Origin: Leucogyrophana mollusca
Lineage: Eukaryota > Basidiomycota > Agaricomycetes > Boletales
Assembly (NCBI GenBank): GCA_021014945.1
Contig: MU266334.1
Span: 98,005 to 162,004 of the forward strand
Length of the DNA: 64,000 nucleotides
Direction of reading: 5' to 3'
Every line of letters starts with the position of its first letter. The first letter of the stretch is position 1. Below are positions 46,159-58,765 of the stretch, piece by piece. The position numbers were made by a program, and so were the translations under genes. Below the pieces are notes generated by a model. That model ran no database searches, was not told the origin of the DNA, and worked only from the letters and a program-made list of their open reading frames with translations.

Positions 46159-49100
46159 TCACAAGCCTATCCAGCTACTGCGCCCCCCTGGATTGTGCAA
46201 AGCCGTTTGCCCGATTTTGACGATGCCGACGTCTTGCTTGGGCGATTGGTCAACCCTCCGCGTCTCCATCTTTTCGGGATGCGGGAAAACGTCTACCGCA
46301 TCTATCAAGGGGCTGGGCACAGCAACATTGGTCGAGGAACACGCAAAGAATGACCCGTCCGAGCCAAGTGGATCTTCCGACTTGTCCGTCGGCAGCGGCG
46401 GGCTGAACACAGGCAGGAACGACTCTGCATACCACTCGTACCACACCTGCCGCTGGTTCGTCAGCCGCCAGAGCGACACCTGCAGCTCTGAGTTGCTCGG
46501 TAGGTAAAGGGGGTCCTGAGAAATAGAAAGCGGCGATCACGTCACCATACCTGATACTCGGAACAGATCGCTAACGTACCTTGAATGGGAAAAACAATGG
46601 AAACCAGCTAAGCATATCTTTGGATACCTGATCTTTCCGATGTGGATGGATACTCAAACCTATATCACCATACAGAACGGCCTCGAAATAGCCCGCAAGG
46701 CCATGCAGAATGCCTGCATGTGGAATGTGGAATGATAATGTTGAAAACCGGACGTTGTGGCTATTTGTCAATGGCAGTCCTGGTCATGAAAGTCAACAAG
46801 AAGTCGATAAAAAATAGGAACATCCAACCTCGCTCGTCCACGACCGCATCTTTTCTAGGGTGCTCAAACTCCCAGCATTCCTGGACCTGGGATCCGCATC
46901 GGCCCCCGGCCCCACCACCATCCCCGCTGAGGATGCTTACGTTTTGGAACATGACTACGTATGGTGTTTCCATATATTTTAAATCCTTGTTGGCTCGCGC
47001 TTCGTTGAAGAGTTTGGACGAAGACAGCGGTGCCAGATGCGCAGTGTATGACGAAGGTATAGAAATACCATCGGCTGTGGTGGGGTCAGCATTCACCAAG
47101 CAACAACGCCAAGCACACACCTTTTAAAAATCGCATGGCACCATCGAGGCACTCTGGACTCAACTCATTGTCGCCAAATGAGCCCAGCAGCTCGCTGACA
47201 AGGATATCCGCCTGCTCCGGTACGTCGATTTGCCGCATATCTCCAAAAACAAGCTCGACGCTGTCCCCCCACTCCTTCTCTTTCCGGCCTTGTAGACTGT
47301 GGTGCGCGTCAGGTGCGTTAGGCACACGCAAAGCGGAAACTGGACGGACGTTACAAAGGCGTTGGGATTTTTTTCGACTGCATAAACGGAGGCCTCTCTC
47401 CTCGATCGCTGTATGGCGTTTAGACTGCGTGCAACCAGAGGGCCTCGCCCCGCACCCGCAACACAAATCACGCTGTGAACGAGATCAGGGTCTGCCAAGT
47501 CTGCGCATTGAGCAAATGATGCACATACATTCGTTCGGTCTCTGGCCATTCCACGAGGGCACGGTATATGGCCTGAAACGCACAATCAGAATAGCGCTAT
47601 CTACGAGCCCCAAACAACCGTCACCTCTTCGTAGTTCCTATACTTCACTGGATCCTGTTCAAATGTCTGATAGGTGATCGATTGCAGGTTATCCATAAGA
47701 GGCTATTTGGGTTTCGAACGACATCACGGACATCAGTTTACGGTTCCCCCTGTCACAATGAACAATGACCTGGAGGGGAGTCTGGAGATAGTCTTGATAT
47801 CCCTGAGCAAAATGTTCCACCGTGCCGGCTTGTCGGGCAGCTTGGACAGATTGGCTCGTTTTCTCCAAGTATCGGACATACTGTGCGTACGCGGACTCCC
47901 CACCCTTGCTGTGAACACCATGGTTTGTCCCGGACAAAATTATGGTCGGCCGGTGCTAAGGTCGGTACGTCAGGGCGGACGAGGAGTACGTGACCAAGAA
48001 GAGTACTTACGGTCATACTGTCGCGAATGAACGACTGTGTACCCTTGGGGAGAACGGGATATCCCTTCACGTTTGCGATGAACGTAGACGCAGGTAAAAA
48101 TATGTGCTGCACAGGCTCGGCTGACCACCTGCTAAGTACACCAAGATTCGATGGCAGGGGAGGCGTGAGATCCAACGCTAGATGAACACTTTGTGTTAAT
48201 GACGAGTCGCCTGAGTTCAGCGAACCAGCTACGAACTAAGCGTCAGGCGAGTATTGTAGTCACAGAGCGTGCGGATAATATCCCACATCTCCCAAGTAGC
48301 ATTGAGCTCGCCTTCTGGCGCCTTCGCCGACCTGCCGGTCCTTGCCGATGATGAAGAGCCAGGTATCACCAGTTTTGGCGCAGATCGTGGCGTTGGGGAC
48401 GATGCCACACTGGAGAAACTGTCGGTGGATCGCCGAGCTGGCGACTGTTTTGGTTGAAATACGGCGGGATCGTATATCGGCAGACGAATGGAAAATTGGA
48501 TGTAAGGTGTGCTTTTAAGGCATTCGTTGATTGCACGCGCGTACGATGCTACATGGACTCGATTTCTCGGTGGGGGCAAGATAACGGTGAGCACGTTCAG
48601 GTAGGACGCGTACGCGAGCTCCTGTCGTAGTGCCTAAATAGAGAATGGCATTAGCTACACGAACCACATCGATGCGCACTCATCCAGATCATCTCTGCGA
48701 CGATATGGACTCACGATTTCAGAGTCATGGCGGACCCAGTCATCGGTAGAATCCAGCTGGAGCCAGTCAGAGATCATACCTACGACACCTTCGGCCTCAT
48801 CTTTAGAGACAGAGCAATCAATCGCGCATTCGCAGATGGGCACTGATCACTCCTACCTAGCCTTGAAATGGTGACTTCATCAAGAACAAAGCCAGGCGCC
48901 CTCCTCCAAGTCTCAGCCTGTTTCTCAGCGGCAGCGATCTTGCCGCTACCTGCATCTCCAGCAGATGGCAATATGCACATATCTCTCCACCGCTCTCTCC
49001 AATTCACGGTCGTGAGTGGGACACATGCAGCTTCGTATCCTTTGGACCGACTTTCCTTGATTAGCTTTAGGATGGGGGTCTCAGTCGGACCGTATCCTGA

Positions 49101-49163
49101 CACCAAAGCTTGAGCAATGTCCTCATGCGTTATAGATGAGGCGAGGACCGCGAATTCAGTCAT
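46159..49163 (-). CDS. Protein arginine N-methyltransferase 5 (Skb1/Hsl7 type)
   Basis: Type II methyltransferase making symmetric dimethylarginine on histones and Sm proteins, in cytosol and nucleus. N-terminal TIM-barrel pieces are seen as [59 protein letters not shown] and [11 protein letters not shown]. Next come [18 protein letters not shown] and [17 protein letters not shown]. The SAM site is [17 protein letters not shown] and [11 protein letters not shown], and the catalytic double-E loop is [19 protein letters not shown]. The beta-barrel ends [20 protein letters not shown] and [12 protein letters not shown], the expected C-terminus, with the stop at 46159. An acidic/Ser insertion ([20 protein letters not shown]) interrupts the TIM barrel. 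The start is the first in-frame ATG (49163); the conserved frame stays open upstream to a TTG, so an earlier exon is possible. Confidence 0.93.
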
Positions 49164-50057
49164 CCTCGTCAGCGCCACACCAGAGATTGGCAAGGAAGAG
49201 ACGCGTTCCAATTAAGGCAATCCCGACTGAAGTTGGCGCTTGTTGTTGGTTGGCCACAAAGATGCCGCTTGCGTCAATCGTCAACAGTTCATAACTCATC
49301 TCGAGAAGTTCGAAGTGTCTGGCCTTGAGTATTTTGTTACGAGTACGCCCAGCGTTTACCATATTTTGAACCATCGCCATGGGTGTGAAGGTTGGACTTT
49401 CGGTGAGATCCAGTCGCCGACAGGCAGCCGGTCAAATTGAAATACTCATGGTACAATTACATGATCTGGCATTTTTTGTTGGCAGCGTCAGTTCCTAGTG
49501 CCCAGTGACTGACCTTGACAGTCGGTAAGTTTAGTCAAGTTCCCATCCACACTGCTGAGCTTATCGACGCCTCAAGGCCTCAGGCCTCATGGGTGTCAAC
49601 CTCAGGGCCTCAGCACCTCCCACCACCAGCTGGACAGACACGAAACCACGATTCTGCATGACTTTATCTGCTTACCCGCCGGCCGCGGCCAACTACTGGC
49701 AACCTCCGCAAAACTTCCGAATCCCAGAAGATCACAGACTGGAACTAAAGGATCTGGCAAAATATTTTCCTGTCAGTTCCGGCATCTTTGCTTATTACAC
49801 TTTTGGGAGTGTTTCAGGCTCTTCCGCGAACCACTAGCCTCAGAAAGTCTCCAATCTGACAGCGTCATATGGCACATCGGATTCAAGCACAGAGTTGACT
49901 TAGACTAGAGTTGGTACCTTTACTGGACGGGATCGGGTTCTGACGTGTCATTTGTCTGATCGCTGCGATCATGATCTATTAACCACCGCCGAAAGACGCC
50001 CGATCGTTGATGGCATAACCTGCATAACGTGCTGGTCTGGTCGGGGCGGGTGACCAG
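49164..50057. other. Intergenic between PRMT5 and the ankyrin gene
   Basis: About 900 bases. The left part may contain a missing 5' exon of PRMT5. A repeated CCTCAGG word occurs three or more times at 49570-49615 (CTCAAGGCCTCAGGCCTC...CTCAGGGCCTCAG). No separate gene is supported. Confidence 0.5.
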
Positions 50058-50959
50058 CTAACTGTCGTCGAGCTTAGGTCTCTTGACGCCATTACTTGCC
50101 TCTGTATTGTCAGTCCCAGCTCCGTCGGTGGTCATCTCGTAACCAGTCAATACACCCTCCAAGACAGTCCTGCTCACGGCTTCTCTAAGCTCACTCTCAG
50201 GGTCTCGGCCCTCCGCCTCTGCCCGGTGCATAATGTCCTGGACTGATTGCATGAGAGTTGACGTAAGGCTTTCTGAGGCGGCATTTTGTTGATGTTGAGA
50301 AGGTTGTAAATGCGGCAGTGCATCTGCAAGGGATTCTGCTGGATTCGAAGACGATCGCAGGTATGCGGCGACCTCAGGAAAATCTTCTTCAAGATGATCA
50401 ATAGGCTGGTGCATCGGTCGCGATCAAAAGATGGACATGAAGATATTTCTGCAATAGCACCTACAGCAACACCTTCATTGTTTTCCCTGTCGACAGTAGC
50501 TCCATGCTCGACCAACCATCGGGCCGTCTCGACGGTTTCGACAGTATACAAGGGTGTGTCGCCATCATCGTCTGTAATATTGACGTCGCCACCTGCCGTG
50601 GGAGATATCAGCGGCTTCCGCTCATCGGGGGCACCGCGACTGACCGCGTGAAACAAGATACTCCAGTACGGCTAGCTGTGCATAGGACGCCGCCGCATGC
50701 ATGGGGGTGTACGTGTATGGATCTGGAGCATTGGGAGATATGGCTGGAAGGGCTCGATTAGACCACATCGAGTCTCACCACCTGAGATGACCTGCATTGC
50801 TGCTCAACGAGCTCCTGTAATGGCCAGATCCGGCGAGATTATCAGGGGCCACGAGAGATCAGGATTGGATCAGGGACGCACTTGTACCCTGGTCAGATCG
50901 CCATCCCCCGCCGCTACCCAAATGTTTTTTTCAGGGTGCACACGAGTCGGGACAGGCAT
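50058..50959 (-). CDS. Ankyrin-repeat protein
   Basis: Small ankyrin-repeat protein similar in layout to the uncharacterised fission yeast protein SPAC105.02c; protein-protein binding is presumed. The ATG at 50959 gives MPVPTRVHPEKNIWVAAGDG, then DLTRVQ and ELVEQQ. Repeats follow: DPYTYTPMHAAASYAQLAVL, EYLVSRG joined to GDVNITDDDGDTPLYTVETV and ETARWLVEHGATVDRENNEG. After the repeats the sequence reads PIDHLEEDFPEVAAYL, a conserved closing block. A Ser/Gln-rich then acidic helical tail ends VKRPKLDDS, containing a possible short nuclear signal (KRPK). Introns are about 50 nt. The junction after ELVEQQ (near 50790) is not resolved. Confidence 0.85.
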
Positions 50960-51866
50960 TGGTGAGGAGGGTCGATGCTAAGGAGCTCGATGTCCTTGGC
51001 TTTCTGAGTGCGAAGCCGAGATATCGGACAAAGCACCCGCGGCCAGCTCAAAAAAATACGAGAAGAGCTCCAAATATGGTAGGTTGGGCCAAACTGGGCC
51101 AAACAAATACCTTGCCAAAGAGGGACTGCCTTCTGACTGGAGTGATCTGCGAGTTGCGAAACGACGGCGGCCATGTTTTCGAAAGGGCGTAACTGTGGAC
51201 GCTTCGGTCTGATCGACGTCGGGCTACTTGTAGCAACCGCCATCGGCTGATCGGTGGGGCATTTTTTGCAGCAAGTGTGGAGGACAGCTGGTATAGCTTG
51301 TACACGTTATCGTGAGCTGTCGTGAGATGCTTCCTGTGCGATCTTAGGGCGAGATCTCCATGATCGGAGCTGCACTCTCCATCGTTCGGGGCCGGTATTC
51401 CTACCCAGGAGAGTCGGCCAGAAAAGTTGACCGGCCCCATGCCGAAGAGGTCTGAGTTCGGGATTTGACGAGTGGCATTGCTCGCCTTACTTGTATTCCG
51501 TCGAGTGACCGCAGTTTGTGTAGAATGTAATGTTAAATTTTCGAGGGATGCTTTGAGTTTTGAAATTATTCAGCGCAAATATTTAGCCTGACGGTTTGGA
51601 GCGATGCCACTAAAGTCGAACCTGAGGTCTGATTCGAGACCATACCGCCGGTTGCTTTCAACCATCGGCAAACCATCAGTGTCAAGCCTGCAGTGCCCCA
51701 GGCAAACGCACCCCCTCCTTTCCTTTCCTTACCGATCGATTTCTTTCTTGAACGTCGATCCCCTCGTCCACATTGCCGTGATTCTAAACTGCAGGCGCAC
51801 GCTGCAGTGTATCTTACTGTATACTATTATTGGCGGTCATCCGGACCCCGTTTTCAGCTTCCAGTC
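50960..51866. other. Divergent promoter between ankyrin gene and white-collar 2
   Basis: About 900 bases. A minus-strand ATG frame at 51243 (MAVATSSPTSIRPKRPQLRP...) ends near a GTATTT donor and could be an unrecognised first exon, perhaps of the ankyrin gene, but no partner exon in phase was found. Otherwise nothing recognised. Confidence 0.5.
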
Positions 51867-54500
51867 ATGAGCTTCCTCGTGCCGTCACAACGAGGCTTAG
51901 ACCATGTTACTCAACAGGACTTGGGTGACTTCTCTCCCATAAACAACCATCCAAGCAGGTTGCACATGCCCCTTTCGCCGTACGAAGCGTACTCACACCA
52001 ACCAATGCCGTCTGTTTCGACTGCAACCACCGCTTCGTCCTTTGTTACTGATTACATGACGCCCAATCTCCCAAAAGTCGGTGAAACTCGGTGTTGTGAG
52101 TGTTCCAGTCTCTCGTTTCCAACTTCAAGATTTTTCCCGATCGCAACGGGCGGCGATCATACCCGCCCTCAAATGCGATTTTTTCTTGTTTGCGCTACTC
52201 GAGCCAACTTGGATCGCTCACGGTTGTCGTAATTAGACTGGGCACTGCTCTCGTCCGAACTGGACTACATTTACCTGGATCCGGTGCTGGCGAGTCACCT
52301 TGAAGACCAGGCCGACTTGCTCATCGGGAAGTCCCTCCTATCTTTTGTACATCCCGAGGAGCAGGCCTCTGCACAAGTGGACCTTAGGGAGGCTTTGGAG
52401 AAAAGAACTATGCATGGCAGCGTTACAAGGTATAGTGATCTCGCGACTACGTTCGAGTGCTGCTTCCACCTAACCTGTCTCTCAGAGTAAGATATTGTCG
52501 GCTCTCCAGAGTCCGTCGTATCCTTGGACACAATGGCCCCGGTCATTCGTGGAATGAAGCGGACAAGATTGCTTTTGATGCAAACTACATGGCCGTTGAT
52601 ATCGTGATCAGCTGGGCGGCTGAAGGACTTGTGCTCTGTTTCCTTCATGCTGTTGTTGACCTTGGTCCTGGTGATAACGACGAACATCACAGAACGCCTT
52701 GGACGAATTGGTGCGGCACGCCGTTCATGGGCCCCCATCAGATCTCCCTGGTTTACAACCAGCTGGAAACCTATTGCCCGCCGCAAGGCCCGACTACTCA
52801 AGTCTTCCAGATCCTATCTAACACGGATCAGACGGTCAATCGCCTCCTTCTCAGCTGGCCGCCGGATACGAACCATGAATACTCACATAAGCCTGCCGCC
52901 AAGGATTTCGCTAAACGAGCAGATGACGTGCAACCGACGACGAATGACAACAATGCGAAAACGAGTTGTACTAGAAGGTGGCGAATATTTGGCACGATGC
53001 CTTCGGTTGGAGGTGACGTGGATAGTGTGTTCATACCTCATGGTGGGTGCTTCGGTTGACGTCACATATAATTTCCCTGAGCACAGCGCGAGTAGGTACA
53101 ATTATGTTTGCTTGTCATACCATACATTCCTCCAGTCGCAGTCCTCCAGCCGCCTTTTCGAGCACGCACCCTGTATACAGGCAGTCGGAGGGTTATCCTG
53201 CTCACCAGACGCACCACCGCCCCCAGGAGGTATCCACTGCCCACTACACATCGTCGCCCGTTTCTTCGCCCTCACCATCATATGCGCACTTTGTCCCACA
53301 TTCCCACCAATCGACCGCATCTGTGTATTCTCCTCCGCCATGGTCCCAAAGCAATGACTCGTCGTCAACCCTTTCACAATATAACAGATGGTCATCTGAC
53401 AGCCCTGCCCACTCCATGTCGTCACTTCCGACATCGACTTCCTGCACAATACGTGACTCTTCTTTCACTGCCCAGTCGTCTTATCGGCCGTCTCATTCGC
53501 CAATTTACCCAGAGGCCAGGAATGCGCCTGGTATTTATCCGTCTACAGCTAGTCCAGAATGCGATTATCGCGCCAGGAGCGGGAATGAAGACGCCTCGAT
53601 GTCGACCCTGGCCCCTGACGTTGTTCCTCCTCCGCGGCACCGCATAGGTGCAGGTTCGGCCAGAGAGTCATCAGCACGTCACAGCAATCGGCCTATAGGA
53701 GTTCTTAGGTGCACTAGCTGCAAGACGGATCACAGCCCTGAATGGAGGAAGGGACCTAGCGGCAAAAAAGAACTTTGCAACGCGTAAGTCATTGATAGTT
53801 ATCGCCTTTCGAACCCGCACTCATCTCCGTTTTGGCTGCGATGCACAAAAGCTGTGGCCTGCGGTATGCCAGATCTCGCGCAAAGAAAGAAGGGCACGTT
53901 GCCACAAATCAACGTCGAAAGAAGGACAAGGTTTCAACCACTGCAAAAGAGGAGCCTACTGTAGCCCCTACCCCCCCTATTCCTGTGCCTACTCATGCGA
54001 TTCGACGCGGAGGCTATGAGGGCGGCGCTTCTTTCACGTCAACATCTTCCGCGGGATCTGGTTCTGGCAGTGAGGCCTATTCTCACCACAGTGCCTCTGG
54101 AGTGGAGGATTTGAAGCCGTCTCCCTCGTCTTCTACGTCCGGCCTTAACTTCGTGCATTATTCGGTACCTCCGCCTCCCCCACCCGCTGGCCACTTTTCC
54201 CATGGGCGAAGTGACAACCGGTCTCAGTACATGCATCCAAGCGGCCCATTCTATCCTACGTCGTCTCCATTATCGAACTTCCCTCAACCCCGCGCTCAGC
54301 GTAGCCATGATGAATCCTCTGGCCCTGGGTCGCGACTCGGTTCTTACCACCAATATCCAGGATCTTCGTCATCCGTCAGTCATTCACCTTTAACTTCCAC
54401 CATGGCACCCGCTTCCTTTGAGCGAGAGAAGATGGAAGACCGTGACCTCCCACTGGTTGAACGGAAGTTTCCCAGGTCCACAATGTCGACCCATTCTTAG
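51867..54500 (+). CDS. White-collar 2 type blue-light regulator (PAS + GATA zinc finger)
   Basis: Nuclear transcription factor that pairs with the photoreceptor WC-1 to drive blue-light responses such as fruiting. Five exons (51867-52095, 52237-52429, 52486-53042, 53096-53783, 53852-54500) total 2,316 nt, giving 771 residues. The PAS domain starts with YWALLSSELDYIYLDPVLAS and SLLSFVHPEEQASAQVDLRE and continues RYCRLSRVRRILGHNG, NYMAVDIVISWAAEGLVLCF and WTNWCGTPFM. A Ser/Tyr/Pro-rich region follows. The GATA finger is CTSCKTDHSPEWRKGPSGKK then ELCNACGLRYARSRAKKEG (C-x2-C-x18-C-x2-C), split by an intron inside NA-CGL, and is followed by a basic patch. The C-terminus is Ser/His/Pro-rich. No LOV flavin-binding motif (GRNCRFLQ type) is present, as expected for WC-2. 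Confidence 0.94.
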
Positions 54501-55244
54501 CCTGCTGACAATCGCCTTGCCTCTGTGCTACCTGTTCTTCCGTGTCTTGTCGGAGCGATCGCCCGATCAGCAGTGTACAGTGTTTCCGTTGGACTGTTCG
54601 TTCTCGTGGCCTGGTCCCGCCTTCGTTTTCCACCTGTCCAACGACGTATTTATGTTCCGTGTTTCTTTGTTCTGCAATTGGACTCGTGAGCAAAAACATT
54701 ACACAACTTTTCGAATGTAGTTTTATCGTACTTGACGCCTTAATAAAACACGATCAGTCTGATCAGATCGTAATCGAGGACTGAGTGCATCGATCGAATC
54801 GTTCACTGCGATCAGGTCTGGCTGTTGATGAATCGATGAAGGCGGAAGCAAGCTCAGCGGCACATCGGTGCGGCATCGAAATCCGGAGTGCCGAGGTCCT
54901 CAAGTTGAACGTAATAATTCTCGTCAACTTATCGTTGAACATCATTTATACGGCCTCGTGTCCCCTACGATAACCACCACTCAGCATTTGCTCTCGGTGT
55001 TGGTTCGACTGGGCACAGACTCCACACAAACTTGGAGCATTCTCAAGATTTTTCTTTTGTTGTTCTTACTGCACAGCCACTGTTGGTTATACATGGCTCA
55101 ACTCTGCCGTAATGCTATGACTCAAGGCTTTCCACTCCCTCCCTAACGCGCTCAGTGTCCAATGCAAGATTCTGAATCAATTTCCGTGAACGGTGGGGAA
55201 GACAAGGACTTTGTAGTGGTTGAACGGTCAATCATGGTTTTCAC
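54501..55244. other. Intergenic between white-collar 2 and Sds22
   Basis: About 740 bases with 3' region of WC-2 and promoter of Sds22. It includes a GATCAGTCTGATCAGATCG near-palindromic stretch at about 54751-54770. A frame from 55162 (MQDSESISVNGGEDKDF...) might supply an alternative Sds22 N-terminus. Confidence 0.5.
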
Positions 55245-56679
55245 ATGTCGAATCCGGTATCTGAGCATCATGATAGGCCAACTGCGAGGGTGGTGTTGCC
55301 AGCAAACGGCAATGGCGCCGATGTCAATGGTGATACGGACGACGAGTCCCATGAAGACGAAGAGCAAGGCGAGGTCGGTGAAGGAGACTATCTTGAAGAC
55401 TTCCCGGATGATACAGAGGTAGGTAGCGTTCAGTGCAGTCATGCACATGTGCTAAGACCCTGTCAGGACTTGGAGCTCATTCATGCCCGGCTGAGCTCTC
55501 TTACGTGCCTCAGACTAGAACGCTTCGGTAATTACTTGAAGAAGCTGTGTCTTCGACAGAACGCTGTGTCCCAGCTGGATCCAGAGGTGTTTGGGGTGCT
55601 GAAGAAGCTAGAAGAGCTTGACTTGTATGACAACAAAATTAAGACCGTTGGGGAGGCATTGAACGAGCTCACGAACCTCACGTACGATGAGCCTTTTTCG
55701 CGAAGTGTAGGGCTGTACTGACACTCCGTGCAGTACGCTCGATCTTTCATTTAACCTCCTTCGAAATGTGCCGGAAGGCATATCCCACCTCACTTCTCTC
55801 AAAACGGTATATTTTGTGCAGAATAGGATATCCAAGATCACGTCGTTGGAATCACTTGGGACTACGCTCAGAAGCCTTGAGCTCGGCGGAAATAGAATTC
55901 GGGTGTGTTCATAACTTGGCTATCAGTTGTGGTTCTGATATCAAATCTCTCTCAAGCACATAGAGGGTTTAGAAGCCCTAGTAAATCTAGAAGAACTGTG
56001 GCTCGGCAAGAACAAACTGTCCAAGCTGGAAGTAAGTCTCGCCTTTCAAAATACAGCCTTCCTTCCATGGGCTTACTTCGGATGCCATGCCAGAACCTGG
56101 AAAAGCTAACGAATCTGAAAATCTTGTCGATGCAGTCCAACCGGATTACCAAAATCGAAGGCCTCGAAATGTTGGTAAACCTCGAAGAACTATACCTCAG
56201 TCACAACGGCATTGAGCGTCTCGAGGGCCTTGAAAATAATGCGAGTCGTTAGTTTCCGGGTTCATCGGCGTCACCGCTGAGCCTTCCCCAATAGCTCAAA
56301 CTCAAGACTCTTGATCTTGGGACTAACTTCATCCCGTCGATAGAGAGCATTTCACACCTGACCTCACTGGAAGAATTATGGGTATATGCATCACAAACTC
56401 CAATACACGTCTCGACTAATCCAACCTAATGCAGCTAAATGGCAACAAGATCCCCACTCTACAAGAGCTTGAGCCGCAGCTTCAATCGATACCCACGCTT
56501 GAAACGATATATCTCGAAGGCAACCCATGTCAACAAGCAGAAGGAGCCAACTATAGGAGAAAGATTGCGCTTGCACTTCCTCAAGTGAAACAAATTGACG
56601 CTACGTTAGTGGTTTTGTTCCGTGTCTATTTTTTCTTCGGCTAATGGATGTCTGTGTTAGGTATGTGAAACTACCGTAG
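55245..56679 (+). CDS. sds22: Sds22, leucine-rich-repeat regulator of protein phosphatase 1
   Basis: Binds and matures PP1 catalytic subunit in the nucleus, needed for mitotic exit. The acidic N-terminus ends GDYLEDFPDDTE joined to DLELIHARLSSLTCLRLERF. It is followed by about eleven 22-residue leucine-rich repeats, such as LKKLCLRQNAVSQLDPEVFG, KLEELDLYDNKIKTVGEALN, NLEELWLGKNKLSKLE and NLEELYLSHNGIERLEGLEN. The LRR cap is PTLETIYLEGNPCQ and LALPQVKQIDATYVKLP, the usual end of Sds22. About eight exons; introns are 45-60 nt. One intron, 56241-56294, has a GC-AG border (AAT|GCGAGT...AATAG). The start ATG at 55245 gives MSNPVSEHHDRPTARVVLPA; an alternative upstream ATG at 55162 would need an extra splice. 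Confidence 0.94.
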
Positions 56680-57250
56680 TTTATGTACCTCGGAAACTGT
56701 TGTATCCCTAGGAGTACCTCGCGGCAGCCTGCTGTGCGGACATTGCAAACACAATGGAGTCATCGGGTACATGATAAATCTCGTCACCCACCCAAACAGA
56801 TACCATCAGCCATTTGCCTTGTTATTTACCGGAATACACGGACATTGTTTGGGTCGGCCAGTTACAACCTCGTCACAGCACAATCGATGAGGCCAGGAAA
56901 TTGCAATTCATAATGAGTAAAGGAAAATACGCAGCCCGCCCCCACGAAGCAATATTTAAATTATCTATGTTCATTTTTCAAGCCTCGGACGCGATTCGAT
57001 CCAACAACAATGACCAGCTGTAGAACGCGTGTGGGTGGACATGTCGAGGATAAATCTGTCGCGTGTCGGATGGTCGGGTCACGTGAAACTGATTTTCCCA
57101 ATGGAATCCACCTGCGAGCTTTCCTGCTGTACCCCCATCTCAAATCATCGTGTTTGCGACCAGATAAGCCTCCTCATATACACACTGACCAGGTTCTTCG
57201 GACCAACTCTCTAGTTTACGAGTTCTTCTCGGCGGCGCCCTATCTGGCTC
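56680..57250. other. Intergenic between Sds22 and the CCDC174-like gene
   Basis: About 570 bases. Short frames overlap on both strands, for example a weak plus frame at 57010-57264, but none splices to a neighbour. No RNA gene or repeat seen. Confidence 0.55.
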
Positions 57251-58694
57251 ATGGCACCCGTTAACAAAGCAAAGGCAGCAGGCGTTAGCGCCAGTTCCTT
57301 CTTCGATTTAAAAGCCGAGCTCGCGAAGAAGGAGGAGGAATTCGCAAAGAGCAAAGCTGCTGGAGGTAGCAACTATCTTACTGGAGGCGTTAAACGCGAC
57401 AAGGTGCGCGCAGTCATCTGTACTCTCCACGGCACAACCCGGGACGATCATCATTTACTAGAAACCTACCACTTGGGCGCGCTCCAACAAAGGCGTTAAT
57501 GGACGGGCTGCTCGGGATATCGAAATAGAAGCTCTCAGCAAAGTAACGATCGAGTCTGCTCGTGCAGCTCTCGAGAGAAAGGCGAAAGTGTACGACAAAC
57601 TACGGAAGGGTAAATCTGGCGGTCTAAATGAGAAACAGTACGCCGCACTCCTTGTTGATGTGGGTACCCCAACATTATCCCATTCCCTCCGGGAAGCTTA
57701 TCCAATCGCACAGTTTGATTCTGAGGCTGCGGTGGGCAATTTTGAGTCTGACAGCGACGACGTGGATGAATCGCTGACGGTACCCAAGCCTGGAGATGAT
57801 GAGGTGACTATACCATACACTTTTTTCAGTGTCATCTTTTTCATCACATATGTCCAGGACGACCCCGTCATTGAGTACGAGGACGAATTTGGCCGCATTC
57901 GCACAGGGCGTCGTTCAGAGGTCCCACGACACCTGCTCCCCCGGTCTGGAGACCGCGAACTGGATCCTGACGAAGACCAGTCAGTCATAATGTTATCTTC
58001 TCACTGAACTTCGCTCCTAACTGCTTTCTTTATTCAGAGACGTCATACGTGAATGCATTCTCGTTGGTACAAGTGCAGCTACTAACCTCGCCTCACAGAT
58101 AACCCCGTTAATTTCTTTCCTGTTTATGAACCTTCGGCTGACCGCGTTAAAGAAGTCGAAGAAGCGTACTCGGAAGTCAACAACCCGCTTGGGGTTCACT
58201 ATGACGCATCGCGAGAAGTCCGGGCAAAGGGAGCGGGCTTCTACCAGTTCTCTGCGGACGAAGAGACGAGGAAGCAGCAGATGGAAGAACTTCGCTCCGC
58301 TCGAGTTGAGACAGAGACCACAAGACAAGAGGTCGGAGCTGTGGATTTACGACCCGGAGAGGTGGAGGGCATGCGCCAAGATGCTGACGATAGCAAGAGC
58401 GGTTCACGGAGTCGGGCGACGGAGAAACGGAAGCGGGAGATAGAAGAAAGACGGAAGTTGCTCGAAGCTAAGCGAAGGAAAGTGAAAGTGGAGAACGAAG
58501 TACTGGGAACGCCTCCAGAAACCGCAGCATCCCCAGGTCCAAGCGCTTTCGCTGATACCTCCATCGTGCCGAAGCAGCAAACACCAAAATCGAAGCCTAG
58601 CGCAAAAGGCAAGAACAAAGGACAAAATCCAGCACAAAGTGCTGCGGATGCATTCCTCGCTCAGCTAGAACAGGATATACTCAAAGCCAAATAA
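57251..58694 (+). CDS. CCDC174-like coiled-coil nuclear protein (DUF4078)
   Basis: Homologue of the animal nuclear protein CCDC174, which associates with the exon-junction and splicing machinery. The ATG at 57251 is followed by the conserved opening VSASSFFDLKAELAKKEEEF. Later exons give NGRAARDIEIEALSKVTIES, ARAALERKAKVYDKLRKGKS, acidic DSDDVDESLTVPKPG, then VIEYEDEFGRIRTGRRSEVP, the typical tyrosine-rich EYEDEFGR motif. Two short exons lead to NPVNFFPVYEPSADRVKEVE and HYDASREVRAKGAGFYQFSA, a second conserved block, then a long Arg/Glu/Lys coiled coil with KRKREIEERRKLLEAKRRKV and nuclear-signal-like patches. It ends DAFLAQLEQDILKAK. An intron 57659-57714 must be spliced to join LLVD to FDSEAAVG. 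An exon of 11 nt (near 58041-58051) is inferred between DEDQ and NPVN. Confidence 0.88.
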
Positions 58695-58765
58695 CTCTAC
58701 CCAAAGGCTTCCGCTTCTTGACATACGCAGTAGCAACAGCAGCGCCAGTCACCTGATCGTCTTCT

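Noticed and set aside
54751..54770. GATCAGTCTGATCAGATCG near-palindrome as a regulatory site
   Set aside because: Short, imperfect and unsupported by position; likely chance.
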